DNA from: Apostichopus japonicus
Taxonomy: Eukaryota; Echinodermata; Holothuroidea; Aspidochirotida; Stichopodidae
Length of the DNA: 64,000 bases
Reading direction: 5' to 3'
NCBI RefSeq assembly: GCF_037975245.1
Contig: NC_092583.1
Location: 15,533,264 to 15,597,263, forward strand
The translations under genes and the position numbers were made by a program. How positions within the stretch are numbered: position 1 is the stretch's first letter; each line of letters begins with the position of its first letter. The notes under the pieces are model-generated. The model was not told the origin of the DNA and did not search any database. It saw only the letters and a list, made by a program, of their open reading frames with translations. Positions 35,573 through 50,641 of the stretch are shown in pieces.

Positions 35573-38357
35573 GCATTTTCCATCTGTTATGTTGAGTTAT
35601 GTCTTATCACATGTAAGCCTTGGTCCCATACATAAAACCTCCTCAAAAAACGTATATATACATATTTTGGTTTCCCTTGTTATTATAAGGTTCAAAGGGC
35701 CACATAAAATAGTTTTTTTGGTTGTTGAAAACCTTCTCGCGGGTCGCAGTAAATTTGCCCACCAATGACGTGAGCCCTCAACATGACTATTGCATAACGT
35801 GCTCTTTAGTTTATGAGTACCTATAAACTATTAACCTACAGCAATAGCAGACTGTAATGGAAGTGGGTTGTTGTTTGACTAAAGTTTTCTCAGTCACTTT
35901 ATAATTCCTCTCGCTATGAAGGAATTAGGTCATTCACTACATTTCATTTAAATTGAAATAATAGATTACTTCTTTAGCCTAAGGATCACAATTGATGACT
36001 GATCACGTATCATGGCCCTAGGATTAACACACACTATACAAATATGCGCAAAGTCAACATTGAAATGAACATATACACAAAGATGAAAGCATACATGCAG
36101 TCCGTTTGAATATATGCAAACGTTACTCTCTCCAAACGTGGAACAGACCTTCACTGTAATGAGAGACGGTCAAAATTAGGCTTAGTTTCATGTCAATGAT
36201 CTGCAACTGTTTTTCTCTCTATCTATCTCTCTCTCTCTCTCTCTCCAACCAAAAGAGCCATAATGTGTAATTTTCATTCCGTTCCAGCCTAATAGTTTAA
36301 CTACTGTGAGACTCCCTTGACAATAAGATGTAGGCTATATATCACGATGTGCAGTATTGAAATCATAATGTCTTTTTGGTTGTATGTCTGTTTTTAATGC
36401 TGGTATATATACGCACCAGGGACGGAGGTTGGGTATAAATTACTACCGGTTCAGTGGCGTAGCTAGTTACACTCGCGCCTTGAACTGAAGAGGTACATTG
36501 AACGCCGCCTTGGACGAAACTAAACCTTTTAAGAAGCAAAAACAATAGCGAGACCTTCAGTACTGGGTTATGAGCCGGTATGCTGATAGGCCCATGCGCG
36601 CCCCTTGTACACACGACCTTCGTTTCTTGTGCCTTTGAGCTGTAGGGTGCTGGAAATGCAATGTATATATACATGCTGTAAAATTAACTCTCGAAACCTT
36701 CACCATCATATCTCCATTGGAAACATTAAGTTATCTGGAGATTTAAAGCTCTGTATACAGCCATATATTTGCCGATGTTTGACATTGTAGGAATTTTGAT
36801 TTGCCGTAGATTAGGGAAACTGATCGCACATATTTCTGTTTGAGTTACAGGCATTGAAGACTAGCCCCAAACTGCGTGTCGCCCTATGAAACAAGTTAAC
36901 TTTCCTATGCTTGCAAGTGAAGTTTTCTTCTTGTCGCTTCAAAATGCAGACAGTAATGAAACGTGATACCTTGTTATCTTTTATCTAGACCTGAGATGTC
37001 CATCGCTGCTATGTACACTGTGTTGTGGGTATTGACCGTATCTGCATGTATTGGCTGTACACTAGTATCTAATCACCGACCGTAGCAAGCTGTGTGTGTA
37101 CTTTCTGGGATCGAAGGTGGTGGCTAACACTTCTGTTACACCTCATTCGAAACTAGGTTAGATTACCGGCATCAGACGTTTCTTTGTGCGCGAGTCTTCA
37201 CTTCCTTTAAGAGCACTCTGCACCTGACACGGGCATAAATTCAAACTTGGTTTTGTGGCTTTCTTAGTTATCATAACTACAAATCTTGATTACCTTTTTT
37301 TCTGTGTAATTGAAAAGAGTCCGTTTGTTATATATTAAGAAACTGCAATTTATTGAGAAATTAAAAGACATTAAAATTGCTATTTTGTCGCAAAACTTAA
37401 AAATAAAAGCAACTCTACAAAGAGCCCAAAATGTTGAAAGGGAAAACATGCAAGGACTGGATGTCCCCACTATCTTGTCAGTGCCCCCCCCCCCAAATCT
37501 GAGCCCTATTGCGACGCCCTGCATGTATTTGCTGAATAATGACGTACCCGGCCGTAATAGATATAAGTGAAATTGGTTTTGAACAGTACACTTCCTAGGT
37601 AGACCGTAGACTAGTTCCCTATTTCGTCTGCAAGAATCAGATAAAAAATAGAGAAAAAATATATGTTACAACAAATCGAAATCTATTCATTTTGCTTCCA
37701 AGCTTATTACTATATGTGTAAATCGGTTAATAGAATCACACATTCTGTATGTACAAGATGTTGTTATACACACGGTTCGACTATCACGTCAAATATCACG
37801 CCTCTTAGCATGTACGCAAACTGACACACTGATAAGTACCCCTCCATTGATTCATTTGTAGAAAATCGATGTAATTCATCGCTAAACTACTTACAATTTC
37901 TCGCCTGTGAACCGAAGATATATCGCAAAACGATCTTTACAACCTCTTTTTTTTGTGTGCCTGAGAAGGGTTTTCTAACCTGGAGACAACTCTTTCATGT
38001 GTGTTTACGACTTGCCACACTGTCGTCGTGAAATTCGTTTAGTTGGCGAATTTGATACGACGCTGACAGCTAGAAGGGTTCACTACTACGGTAATGTTGT
38101 TACCGAGGTGCACGAAGAGAGGAAAAAAAATCAAAATAAGATTTTTTTTTCTTTTTTTGCCGCAAGTACTTGAAAATTGAAATGCGTGAAATATGATTAC
38201 AGACTGACTAAAATATTTCTTACCTTTTTTAAATCACTTTTTTGTTGGGAGGAAAGACGCGGTTATTTTTAATTGTGTCATAATGTTAATTGGACGCAGA
38301 GGAACATCAAATGCCGTTGGGCCGACAGGCTGTCAAATGTGCTGATGTGCCTGTGTT
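35573..38357. other. Non-coding stretch
   Basis: Contains a CT run at 36216-36245, a hAT-like terminus string (CAGTGGCGTAGCTAG) at about 36452 and a solitary inverted-type terminus at 37440-37522 (next entry). No supportable gene. Confidence 0.5.
37440..37522 (-). mobile_element. Solitary hAT-like terminus
   Basis: Read on the minus strand it begins CAGGGCGTCGCAATAGGG and then a G12 tract, the same style as the TIRs at 7528 and 7863. No partner terminus or target duplication is visible, so it is a fragment. Confidence 0.4.
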
Positions 38358-38470
38358 ACTTCTGAAGACATATTCTACCACAGCTGCTGTACTTGTGTAA
38401 ACTTCTGAGGACATATTCTAACACTGCTGCTGTACTTGTGTGATTTCTGAGGACATATTTTATCACTGCT
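38358..38470 (+). repeat. 43-bp tandem repeat, three copies
   Basis: ACTTCTGAGGACATATTCTA plus CACTGCTGCTGTACTTGTGT repeats at 38358, 38401 and 38443 with a few substitutions; the last copy is truncated. Confidence 0.95.
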
Positions 38471-38503
38471 TTATAAATTGCATGAATCGTTTGTGTGTTT
38501 CAG

Positions 38504-38575
38504 TTTTCAAGAGGGGCCATAGGTGAATCAAAGATTTCTGTAGAAATTATACCACAATACCAAGCATTTGATTAA
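38504..38575 (+). CDS. Candidate terminal coding exon
   Basis: After the acceptor GTGTGTTTCAG, 23 open codons (FSRGAIGESKISVEIIPQYQ, then AFD) lead to TAA, phase 0 in. The residue mix looks protein-like and the acceptor is reasonable, preceded by a T/G-rich tract. Phase 0 fits the + strand exons at 27627, 31706 and 31981. An AATAAA lies about 270 bp downstream (38848). With only 72 nt and no homology it could be chance. Confidence 0.25.
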   Translation, partial: FSRGAIGESKISVEIIPQYQAFD

Positions 38576-38707
38576 TGAAGTAATTAGTTAACAGACAAAT
38601 GAATATAAGTAAACATTATTATGTGTTTTATTGTTCAAGGGATACTGTTTTGGCATCATATTGAATGAGTGTATGTTTTGGTACTATGTTCGACTTCCTA
38701 GTGCGAA

Positions 38708-38756
38708 TGTGGCGGTAGAGGGATGGGGTTGGGTTGGGGGAGGGGAAGGGTGGATA
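38708..38756 (+). other. G-rich tract, quadruplex candidate
   Basis: GGATGGGGTTGGGTTGGGGG followed by more GGGG runs. Several runs of three or more G with short loops. It is followed at 38805-38830 by a C-rich counterpart. Confidence 0.4.
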
Positions 38757-38847
38757 TCCACTTTGATGGGGTTGCAATGAACTGACTAACATTAATCACT
38801 TCACCCCCTCCCCCCCACCTCGAATCCCCTGTTCCAATCAATGGCAA

Positions 38848-38853
38848 AATAAA
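38848..38853 (+). terminator. Possible polyadenylation signal
   Basis: AATAAA hexamer about 270 bp after the stop at 38573-38575. The hexamer is common in AT-rich DNA, so this only counts if the 38504 exon is real. Confidence 0.15.
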
Positions 38854-40471
38854 GGCTGAAATTAAACAAGGCATGCATGCGTGATATCACGTAAAATGCC
38901 GATATTGACTATTTCCCCCGAGGGTTTTAATGAATATTTTAGGTGAATTCAATACAACTTCTCTTATGTATAGGTATATACACATTTCCTCGGATACCTT
39001 TGAAATGTTTCTTAATTAATGATTCTGTCGATCGGACGGATGCTCCTGTTAACTGATGCAGCCTTTGTGCCCTTGAAAAATATTTTTGTAATGTTTTTCT
39101 TTTGTTTCAATTTCTATTCGTTTTCGTTCTTAATTACAGGAGCAGAACATGTATATGATGCTCTGAGCACATGTTATCATTTTGGCCATTTTATTCCAGT
39201 ACAATATAGGCTAGGCATATTACCGTACGCTATAGGGTTAAAGCCAGTGAAAGGGGGAAACTTGGCCAATACACGCAACAAGGGGTGAGGGAATAGGGGC
39301 GGGAAGGGGATGGAAGATGGGGATTCATACCGGTACGTATTTGTTTTTATGTATTTGTATATGTTTTTCCTGACGAGAAACACCCCCTGTCATAAGTTTA
39401 TCTAGTGATGCGTTCATATACAAAGGTCCAGAAAACTTAAGTAGTTTACTTGTACATGACGAGCTAGGATTAACTTCCTCACCGCACATCTTTCCTAGAC
39501 TCTCCATCCCACCCTCGGCTCACCTCACCCCACCCCAACCCTCCCCACCCTACACCATATGTATCACACCCTCATCCCCTGTCGATACTTGTGCAATATC
39601 AGACCTGTCGTGAAAGCAGCTTTTCTTCAATTGCGATCAATTTTATTTTTCCAACTATTCAGTACTTAACATGTATTCCTTTTACTATAAATATATGCTG
39701 GGATTTCTTGACTAAGAGAGAAGGTAATTTATTATCCTGCATTATTGTGATTAAAATGAATCAAAATTCGGTCCAAGATTAAACCTGCCGGCGAATCGAA
39801 TTAAAAGCATCTTCATCAGAACAAATGCTTGATTGATCTTAGTCTTGACTAACGTATTGATCGAGTACGTAACGGCCTTCACCATGAAGTAAAAAAAAAA
39901 ATATGTGAAAAAGAAAAGAAAAGGAAATTCAATAAACTATATTCACTTTTAAATTGTTTAAACATCTTCCTCTCCGTATCCTAGCAACCGATTCTTATTC
40001 AGGGAACCTTTGTAATATTTGAGCATCAATCTTTCGTATAGGAGATATATAATACAAGAAATATGATATTGATGTTTACAGTGCTGGGTTATCCTTCCCT
40101 TTCTCTTTTGGTTTGAATAAGGGAATCTCAGAAAGCAGGAACAGTTCTTGGACAGGCAGTTAATCTACATGGTTGATTTATCCTTGTTCAAAAGAGGAGA
40201 CGTTATTTTCGTCCCTGTTTGAAATTATTTCATGAATGAACGGAATTCGCAAAGTATTAATGAAAACCATGTCTCGTATTCTTTGTATAAATGTATACAT
40301 TTGATTCATGTTGACGATGGAAGCGTGTATACTTAAATAGGCAAGATGTATGTACACTATAAAGGCCATGTATATTCTCTGATTAGTCTTGTAAAGTATA
40401 ATAATAGAGGCGGTAATAAGAAACAGTATTGTTAGGACAGCATTCGGTCAGAGGTTGTGGTTGATGGAAGA

Positions 40472-40474
<3 letters not shown>
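38854..40474. other. Non-coding stretch
   Basis: Contains C-rich runs at about 39505-39555 (ACCCCACC type). No gene or element supported. Confidence 0.55.

Positions 40475-40549
<75 letters not shown>
40475..40549. repeat. (AT)n microsatellite
   Basis: Pure alternating AT of about 75 bp. Confidence 0.98.
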
Positions 40550-40551
<2 letters not shown>

Positions 40552-41369
40552 AAATATAGAACGAATAGGATGACCATCTTTTGTAATATAACCTCTGATT
40601 CAACTCTTTACAATATAATTACTACACGTGCTGCACCTTTCTCCACCTCTACTTCTCCATTTCTAGACGATTGTATTGTTTATACATAAGGATGATGTCA
40701 TAAGCTATATTCTCAAGGCAATTTCATTTGTATCGGATGAAAAAGACTACCTAATATGTCGAGACGGCAGCTGTTTCTTTTTCACTGTCAAAATGATGTA
40801 GAATAATTAGTTACGTCAAAGAACTTCTTGATTCCGATTTTTTTTTCCGTAAAATGTTAAACCGAATAATTGATATAGCAGAAACCATATGTCACACTTG
40901 AAGCAAGTTCAACTCTAGGTGACAACCGAATGATTAGGTTTTTTACCCTATTTATTTCAAGTTGCTTCGTTACCATATAGAACACATAATGAACACACCA
41001 TAATGAACACGGTTGCTGAGAAAGATTTGACAGCCGTTGTGCATACTGTTGGGTGCTTATATTTACACAGATATAAATACCACTTCTATACACTGCCTGT
41101 GGTATTGATACACAGAGACGTTCACTTCCGAGCTCGAATCTGCGATTCACTTTAATAAATTTGACGAATTAACGCCTCTGAAATGTTAAGAAAATAACCG
41201 TCCGGACAGTTTCTTTAGGTTTCGTCATGATATGAGTGAAACCAATTCTATCGTCTGCAACTGAAATGTCATCTCAAATCTGTCGAACAAAATTCAGTGG
41301 GTTTTAATTTCCATGACAACGTGGCTATTTTGGGCATGCGCAGGGAATGTTTCTAACATCACATCGTCA

Positions 41370-41403
<34 letters not shown>

Positions 41404-44400
41404 CCTATATGAATATATAGAATGAATATTTAGAAATTTAATCTTGATGAACGCATTATTACAATATATCAACAAGATTCTCTCAGGGAACAAAAAAGAA
41501 GAAGAAAATTATGATTCCAAAATGCTGATAGCGACAAAAAACATTCAAAATGCATATTCGCCCTGCACCGATGTACGGTAACTTATGGAAACTAAACAAG
41601 CAAGTTAACGTTTACTTATATATAAAATAGAATTGACGTAGTTTCTTCCAATTTGAAAACAATATTTTTTTCAGTCGGAGGTAAATGTAGAGCATTGTTC
41701 TGTATATGAACGCCAGTATAGTACATCTTCTCGCTCCAAATGATGTAATTATAGTTTCATTCATTCATTTATATAGTTGATAACTAATGAGCCCAACTAG
41801 TTAATGACAGTCATAAATAGCCTAACTGGCCGATTACCCTATAGGCTACGTCCATCTGCTATATGAGAGTAATACTTAGTCTGAGCACAGTGCGTTTGTG
41901 GTTGTGTTATAAACCTATATTACTTTCTACGAAGGCAAGAAAAAAAAAAGAAAAAAAAAAACGTTGGTTAAAGGAATCGGTCAGACAATATCGATATCAC
42001 AATGCCCAAGATTACGCAATGTGTAGAGCAGGTCAGTATAGGGTACCTAAACCTAAGGACTTTAACCAACATAACCATTTGACCATCAATAAAATAAGAA
42101 TCTTTTACATAGGCCAACGCCTCTGCCAAACAAGCATATACCGAATGCAACATGAACAGTGACTATCAATACAACACTATTAATTATTACGCAACGTAAA
42201 TATTTACAAAAGATATTTATTATATCACTTTTATATGAACACGGTAACCGATTATGGTTAAATGACTTCGTTAGTAACAGCGCCAATACATACACAACCA
42301 TGCGTGCATGGAGCTGTTTAAGAGTATGCATAATTCAACTGAAGCACATGTGTACTTTAAATCATATCACTGAAAACTGACTCTCGCTCCAAGTGAAATT
42401 ATAATTAATGAAACAAAGTTTCTTTCTTAACACTGTTCGATCTCTGAAGGATTTGAAATTTTCTGACACGATGCACTTTTGCTGATTATTATTCCCGTCA
42501 CATCTATTGTATTGAACGAAAGGAAAGGAAATTCATAACGTTATAATTTCGCAAGCATCCTTCATTCAGCAACATACAACGGGCATTATCAAAATTGAAC
42601 AATTGGATGATGTAAGCGATTTACAGCGTATGCACACTGTCTCCATTATGTGGTCATTAGGAGGACAAATAATACAATATTTACGTGGACAATCCTGCAA
42701 ACGAAATTCAGCGATGTAACATGAACAGACACTGATGAAAATTTTCGATTTTCGGGACAATTCTTAACCTAAGGGGTTTACAGGTTTCACTGGCGAGATA
42801 ATTACGCGTGGGAGTTAGCTAAGCGATGCTCATCTACCGTGGATGGTTCATGGTTGATTGACACGCATGCATGTGTACAGAGTTGGTTTACTTTGTGAGT
42901 ATCCTGTTCCTGAGGGTAATGTTGAATGATTGACAACGCTATTGGTAAATAACTACCGAGATGAAATGGGATATAGGCTAGTATTGATTTCGGCGAACGA
43001 TTATGTCAATGGCTGCCCTATGCGCCGGGATTGCCAACAGCGTATAGTTTAGTGAGTAACGCCTCACACTTGAAGTTACCTTCTTGAACAGTTTCCCGGT
43101 ATATATTTTTTTCAATGCTGTTTGTTTTAATCATGGTCTGCTGGTATGGCTGAAATCGCTTTATAAAAACAGCCTTTCATGTGAGCCATATGGGAGTTAT
43201 TAATAACATGAAAACATGAAAAAGTAAGGGGGAAAATCATAAAAGATTTTTTTTTTAATGAGAACAAATTATAAAACAATGAAATAAAGTTTAATGTACA
43301 GTACTGTATAGCAAACAATAGACAATAGACCATAGTATACTATGGCAGGTGTGAATCCACGAAGGGGTATCAGCACACCAATCCGTACCCCTACCCACCC
43401 TACCCCTACCCTACACCACCCCTTCCAATACCCTTCTGAATATTTTTACACTAAACATTATCCACAAACATAATTTCGACGAATTGTAGGGAAAGTACAC
43501 CACTCTTCGTGAGCGGAAATTATTATCATTTTTTTTTACCGATGTTTTCTCACGTACCGCTATTTCCGTACTTCCGGCATCTACAGATGTTACATAAATC
43601 GTCGGATAACCGTTCTTATACTGGTCAAGGAATTTGAATGCGATGTATCACGATACTATTGCCGGTTAAACCGAGGACACTTGGAATTATGGGAAATCCT
43701 AGAGCCTGATTGCTCTACTTAAAGGCAAACGAATAAAAGCATTTTGTCTAATCTGATTTAGTTTGATCCGCACATCTGCTTAAATTTGTGACTCAGAGAA
43801 TGTATCCACAGTGTAGACTGTTCAACTAAAGTTTACCAATGAAAACAAAAGGAAGAACAACGAAAACAAATGATCTATTCATCTATCATGGTTTATTCTT
43901 CATGCATGTCAAATGAAATGGATAAAAACATAAACTATTTAATTTGTGTTGTTGTTATTATCATAAAGTTAAATTTGGAAGCAAAACTTCAACAGTGAAC
44001 GTTTTAGTTCTCCTAGTGGATATTTCTTGACTTTCAAATTTTGAATAATTCTGATCGGTTTGGTGAAGTGCGAACGATGCATGCCTATGGCGAGAAAAAT
44101 ATATATATAACGTACATGTGTCACACTTGTAACCGCTTTTGTTTTGCTTTGTTTTTGCTTTTTTGATTTGTTTATCTCGGAATCTGCCCAAGGGGTTGTT
44201 GTGTTTGATAGCTCGTAGCTTTTCGAGTAGATTCCTCCATTCGCCCTCGATACTCCATTAAGAATCCAAGGTGACTGAAGATATGTGAAGAGGTGGTATA
44301 CATAGCTATAGAAAGGAATGTTACCGCAAAAAAACACTTCCATTTATCGATTTGACGGACAATTTAGCATTAATAACAACTTAATAGAGCTCTGATATGT

Positions 44401-47400
44401 TTTAGGGAATTAGACCAACGAGAGAATGGAAGGTCACAACAAAACAAAAATAAATAATTTGATAAACAAATTGGTTAGAAAAGAAGAAGTGAAAGACGCG
44501 AAAAGTATAATAATTTGTTGGTTAGGTCAAAAGACACTAAAACCTGTATTGTCGTAAATCGGCCTTTATTTTGTTTTACCATTTTACACAGAAATGTAAA
44601 GAAGATTATAACCGTTAATATTTTAGTCGGTTTTCTGTTATTCTGTATAATTTCCATTTAGTGTACGTGAATAATAAAATTTGTTTCGTAAATTATAGGA
44701 ATACAGAGATAATTGCTGTTGAAAAATGCAACGGAGAGTGTTGATGTCCTTTGAAAATTCCCAGGTGACTCGAATAGACACGAAGCTTCAAGTACTGGGT
44801 TCTTGATTGGTGGTTGAACACTTAATTACAAGTACGTGCGAATAGAGTCCATGAACTAGTGGAGTGAACAAGCCTCGAAGCACGTTATGTGTGCATGGTG
44901 TGTGTAGAACTATAGATGTCGCCGAATTTTGTTATGATAAACATAGTTCATTTATCTAAATGCAGCTAAAGTGATTGGAGTACCCCCCCCTCACACTCCT
45001 CCTCTGCCACCAGCCCACGTCGAAAACAAAGAAGAATCCATTTTTTCCTTCAAACTATATATATGTATTGTTTAATTCCTATGTTACGTATCGTGAAGGT
45101 AAACATGGTGAACTTCTATAAAGAATCTTATTATAAGCTATATAACTATAAATCCTACACGATGTATTAACTCCGTAACTATTAATACCCATAGGAAAGA
45201 TCAAAATACGAAGCTATAGGGCCTAGAGTATTATTTACTTTTATAGGTTTGTGTCATCGACAGCACATTTTATACCACAAAATTACATGACAAAAAATAC
45301 GTCCATCTAAGCGATTTTCAAGAAATCTTACGTGATGAAATGTCTTGTTTGAACGAACGCTTTATCATGTTTCATTGATGCGCGGAGAATATATTTTACC
45401 TCAGAGATGTCATAACATCCTATAACGTCTCCAGGGAGCCTTTATTAAATAATTGGCGAGAACATTCGGGCCTTGATTTCTTGTACGTACAAGATCGTAT
45501 ATCACAGAGGAGTTTTGTTTTGTCTAAGCTTTTATTCTGAAGTTAAACTGATAATGGTTGTAAAGCTACGTGGTATAAACAGCCTGCCAAAATTCACTAT
45601 CATCGAATCCATTTCATCTTTCATCTTGTGTCTATTTTTAAGTGCCTTAGATACCAAGTCATTTTTTGCATCTTTCCTTCTTTCTCTCTTTGGTGAAATG
45701 ATAATTAAATTATTGTCAAACATTCTTTTGTTAAAACGAAATTCCGAGAGTAGACGAAATTAGGGTGTAAATTTATCTGAAGTAGATGGATGGAAAAAAG
45801 AACATTAAAGGAAACCATGGAGTTGATTAAGAAAGTAAGAAAACAAAAGGAGAAAGAACGTAAGGCGAAAAAAAAATGGGGATTGGGAAAAGTAAAAGTC
45901 TGGATGAACTCTTGATAGTCTAATCGAGATTTACGCTATATGAATATTCATAACCAGAAATTACTTCAAGAATTTGATCAACACCTTTGGGAAGTGACAC
46001 ACATACCTGGCAATTCGCAAAACTGGTTCAATTAGTAATATATAGCTTAACGTGCATATAGGTTTGGATTTGCCTTAAGTCAAAAGTGGCAAAATTCGCA
46101 TAAAACTGCTGACTTTAAAATTATTTTTTTGCAACTTTTGTTGAAGAATTTTCAACTGTGAATTAATGTATAAAGAATGATTGAACCGCATATACATGTT
46201 GTACATGTAGGTACTGTACACTAGAATGGCTTATATTCTGTCTGTCATGGGGGAAGGGTGGGGCTGTGCCCCTCCCTCCCCCAGAGGCATACGTGCTTGC
46301 GCCCCAGTGCTCTTTCCCTATCACCAATGAGACGAAACAGCGAACATATATAAACCTAAACGGAAAATCCGATGTTTCATGGTTATAATCCAACCTCTTT
46401 CATTGTTAACTACCCAGAAGAGAGTTCCAATCGGCCTTATGAAATATGAATTATTTATTAAGAGACAACTGCTTTGGTTTATATCAAAGATATTTCAACA
46501 CAAATCACGTTCAGGGTATCACAAATCTCCAAAGCGATGTTTTTCGTCTTCTTTTAATATTACATAAATATTAATTATTCATTTTATCCCGTAAAAATAA
46601 TTATATCTATTGATTAAAATAATGATTGTCCTTTCGTCACCCCTTCCGTCATCCAGTCCTACACCAGAAATAATTGCATTGAAAATTGTATAACAATGAT
46701 ACGAAATGGTATCCTGCTATTTTCTTGTAATCTTACACGTCCGCAGTGATGATAGTGTTTACAATGCTTGGAACGTATCTGCCCAGAGTTGTCATCACAT
46801 CCGTATATATTGATTGTACCGTGACATTACAAAACCTGGCAGTGTGTTGCAAAACGATGAAACCTTTTTGTTGATCACGTCGGTACCACTCTATAATTTA
46901 AACATCGAATGACACCGCCATGCCACGAATATTTATACCGACTTTCAAAGTCAACATTAAACCGGACCATTCGAGATTTTGATATTGTAAACACAGCTCA
47001 AGGAAACAATATTCTCAAGAAAAGTCTCGCCGATATGACAAATTTCAAGGGTGGATGAAATATATACATACTTAATGCATAAAGACGCTCATAATATAGC
47101 GTCATTGATCTGTATACATGCCCTTCTTATGAAAAGTCATGACTTTTGTGGGTCTTGCGGCAGATACTACATGTGGCACTCACACATTTTGCATAGCCAA
47201 ATGAATCTACAGTTACTGCATGAAAAAAAAGAACTCTCCGCTCGTCTCAAGTGTATGTCACTTTCGTTGCAGTTAAAAGCATCATGATATGCCCTCAACA
47301 GATTTTGTTTATTTTACGATCCACGGTTGTACTTTTGTATACAGCAAAGTCACCCCTAAAAAACAAAGAAATAGAAAACTTCAAACTGTTTTTGTTGTTG

Positions 47401-47868
47401 AGAATTTGCGATTTGATTTTGTATGTGAGTAATATAACATGGCAAAACAAATTCGACGAAATAATTCAAAGGAATTACAGACAATTAATTAGATATTAAT
47501 GATCGCTAACTGGCTAATTGATTTGCGTGTAATGAAGGGAATCTATGGAGTGAATATCTTATTTTGAATGATAACCGCTAGACATGTCAACCTTGCCAGA
47601 ATTTGGAAACCAATCGCTTAAAGCCCCTTAAAAAGCTTAAAGGTCAACAATGTTTACCAGGATACTTAAAATACTATATTCCTCTTTCTTCAATCAAAAA
47701 TAAATTGACTACGGGACTATATCCTTTCAATCCCGTAAATGTCAATAAAGATCTAGTAGGACTCGAGCTTCTTAAAGCTGCCTTTTGTGTTTTTGTAACT
47801 TCTTTGTCACTCTGACCAAGCTATGTAATGTTATCACATTTAATCGGGGTACCCGTCAGTAGATTACA
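40550..47868. other. Long non-coding stretch
   Basis: Holds an AT tract at 41371-41402, a perfect 16-bp palindrome at 43330-43345, CTACCC-type runs at 43385-43430 and a G/C-rich islet at 46240-46305 that resembles an internal piece of the hAT-like family. Overlapping frames on both strands near 45470-45760 have no splice or homology support. If the minus-strand gene at 48-54 kb is real, later exons may lie here, but none could be fixed. Confidence 0.45.
43330..43345. other. Perfect 16-bp palindrome
   Basis: CCATAGTATACTATGG reads the same on both strands. Short enough to be coincidental. Confidence 0.8.
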
Positions 47869-48062
47869 CTCAAGTGAGTACAATGTCTCGAGTACGAGTA
47901 CGAGTGCAAGGTACCCAGTTCGAGTACAAAGTCATAACAACGAATAAAAGATTTATTTTTTATTTTTTGCTGAGTATTAATACAAGAACGAGTACACACT
48001 TATGAGTACAAGAATAGACCAATGGACTCCAGTACCAGCACGGACTCGGGTACTACTAGGTA
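47869..48062 (+). repeat. Degenerate GAGTAC-motif repeat
   Basis: GAGTACAA, GAGTACGAGTACGAGTGCAA, GAGTACAAAG, GAGTACAC and GAGTACAAG occur within 200 bp. Third and longest locus of the motif family also seen at 17120 and 29262. Confidence 0.65.
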
Positions 48063-48491
48063 GTCCCTCGGTTTAACCAAAAGAACTATTTTGGTCCCAA
48101 CCATTTTGTCGCCAAGTTTAACAGGTGGGTTTTATTCTTACGTTGGCAAACTTTTCCTTTTTGTACGTTTTATGGGTGATGTGTGGACCGTCAACTTTCC
48201 TTTAAAGTAATATGAAGTACAAGTTGACATCTTTATGTATATATTATCTGTCCTTCTGCCATTCTGCGTGGACTCATTTATATGTAGAAAAGTCAATCAA
48301 AACTCTATACTGTAACATAGTCCTTAATACAGAAACGGAAAATTCATTATAACCATGAAACCTTTCGACAAACGCTTTGTTAAATTATTATATATTTTCT
48401 TCTCTTTTTTTGTACAAAACGGAACAACTTTTTTTTTTAATTCTCCGAACGAAATATATCACTTTAAATATCATCTGAAGATGTTTTTTAC
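48063..48491. other. Non-coding, probable intron 3' of the minus-strand exon
   Basis: AT-rich, no recognisable element. The frame of the exon runs into a stop at 48388 if not spliced. Confidence 0.45.
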
Positions 48492-48657
48492 CAGTTAAAA
48501 GTCCAGCAATCTCATGGATACGTTTTGCAGAATAATGGGCCTCTGCGTTATTTAAGTCCGATATGCAGTCACGTGTAACTTGGTGAAGCTCTTCTAAGGC
48601 GGTTTCCATTACAGTAATAATTAGCCGTCTGCTCTCATCGAAAACTCCCTGCCTCTT
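48492..48657 (-). CDS. Internal exon of an unrecognised gene
   Basis: Reading the minus strand, 55 open codons follow the acceptor AAATTAG (or nine bases later, GAGGCAG, in the same phase) and end at CTG|GTAAAA. Phase in is 0 and phase out is 1. The translation continues upstream of the internal methionine as VFDESRRLIITVMETALEEL and then HQVTRDCISDLNNAEAHYSA with KRIHEIAGLLT. It is rich in E, L, A and R with leucine/isoleucine spacing that suggests two or more amphipathic helices. DNA here is more GC-rich than its flanks. The phase matches the candidate first exon at 54058-53966, about 5.3 kb upstream. I do not recognise the family. Confidence 0.45.
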
Positions 48658-49765
<1,108 letters not shown>

Positions 49766-49784
49766 AGGACATGTTTTCCACTTG

Positions 49785-50019
49785 CCATATTTGAGATATG
49801 AAATTATATTTAATACGTTGGTATATTTTTTGTTATTAACGGACTTACCCCTACTTATATTCCAATATTTGAGATAAGAACTTATATTTAATACGTTGGT
49901 ATATTTTATGTTATTTACGGACTTACCCCTACTTATATTCCAATATTTGAGATAAGGAATTATATTTAATACGTTGGTATATTTTGTGTTATCAACGGAC
50001 TTATACCCCTACTTATATC
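49785..50019 (+). repeat. 78-bp tandem repeat, three copies
   Basis: Units start CCAATATTTGAGATA at 49785, 49862 and 49940. Each carries TTATATTTAATACGTTGGTA, a TATTTT-GTTAT stretch, then ACGGACTTACCCCTACTTAT. Copies differ at only a few positions, so the array is young. It begins about 20 bp after the end of the long AT tract. Confidence 0.97.
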
Positions 50020-50590
50020 AATTGCTGATATAAAATTGCACGAATCACCGTTAATACTTTAGTTTTTTCATTTTATTTTATTTCAAGAGTTCATTTACAT
50101 TTTGGACCACTTTGTTGATTAACGTTAGTCCGACATATTACATCAATTTGCTACAGAGAGTAATTGTGTTTCAGATTTGAGATAATTTGAAATATTTGAT
50201 ATATCTGCAAACTTACATGTAAACATAACATAATAATAAATAAATAAATATGAATATAAATAATAGTAATTAGAATTTTCGGATCATTTCATGATACTAT
50301 AAAGACTATGAACCATATTCACAGGCAACATTTATTTCTATAACGTAAATATTCAGTTGAAATTTATTAAGCGTGAAAGATATCATGTCGCAGCAAAATT
50401 AGGAGGAAAAGTAAACATAATAGTTACTCTAATAAATCGTACTAAATTAAAAAGGTGTTATTTCCATAAATGCACAGAATATTGCCCCATATTAATGAAT
50501 TATTGCGTTCGCAAGTTGGATGTTCGTTACTCAGCTGTAACATGAAAACTGCAGAAAATGAAACATTTTCATCCATTAATTATCATGTGC

Positions 50591-50641
<51 letters not shown>

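Noticed and set aside
36996-37085. 29-residue frame resembling a signal peptide (MSIAAMYTVLWVLTV)
   Set aside because: Hydrophobic short frames are common in AT-rich DNA and no following exon or peptide gene structure is visible.
37890-37970. Minus-strand stretch reading EVVKIVLRYIFGSQARN before AATT|GTAAGTAG
   Set aside because: Includes an A8 run at its start and lacks a partner exon; indistinguishable from chance.
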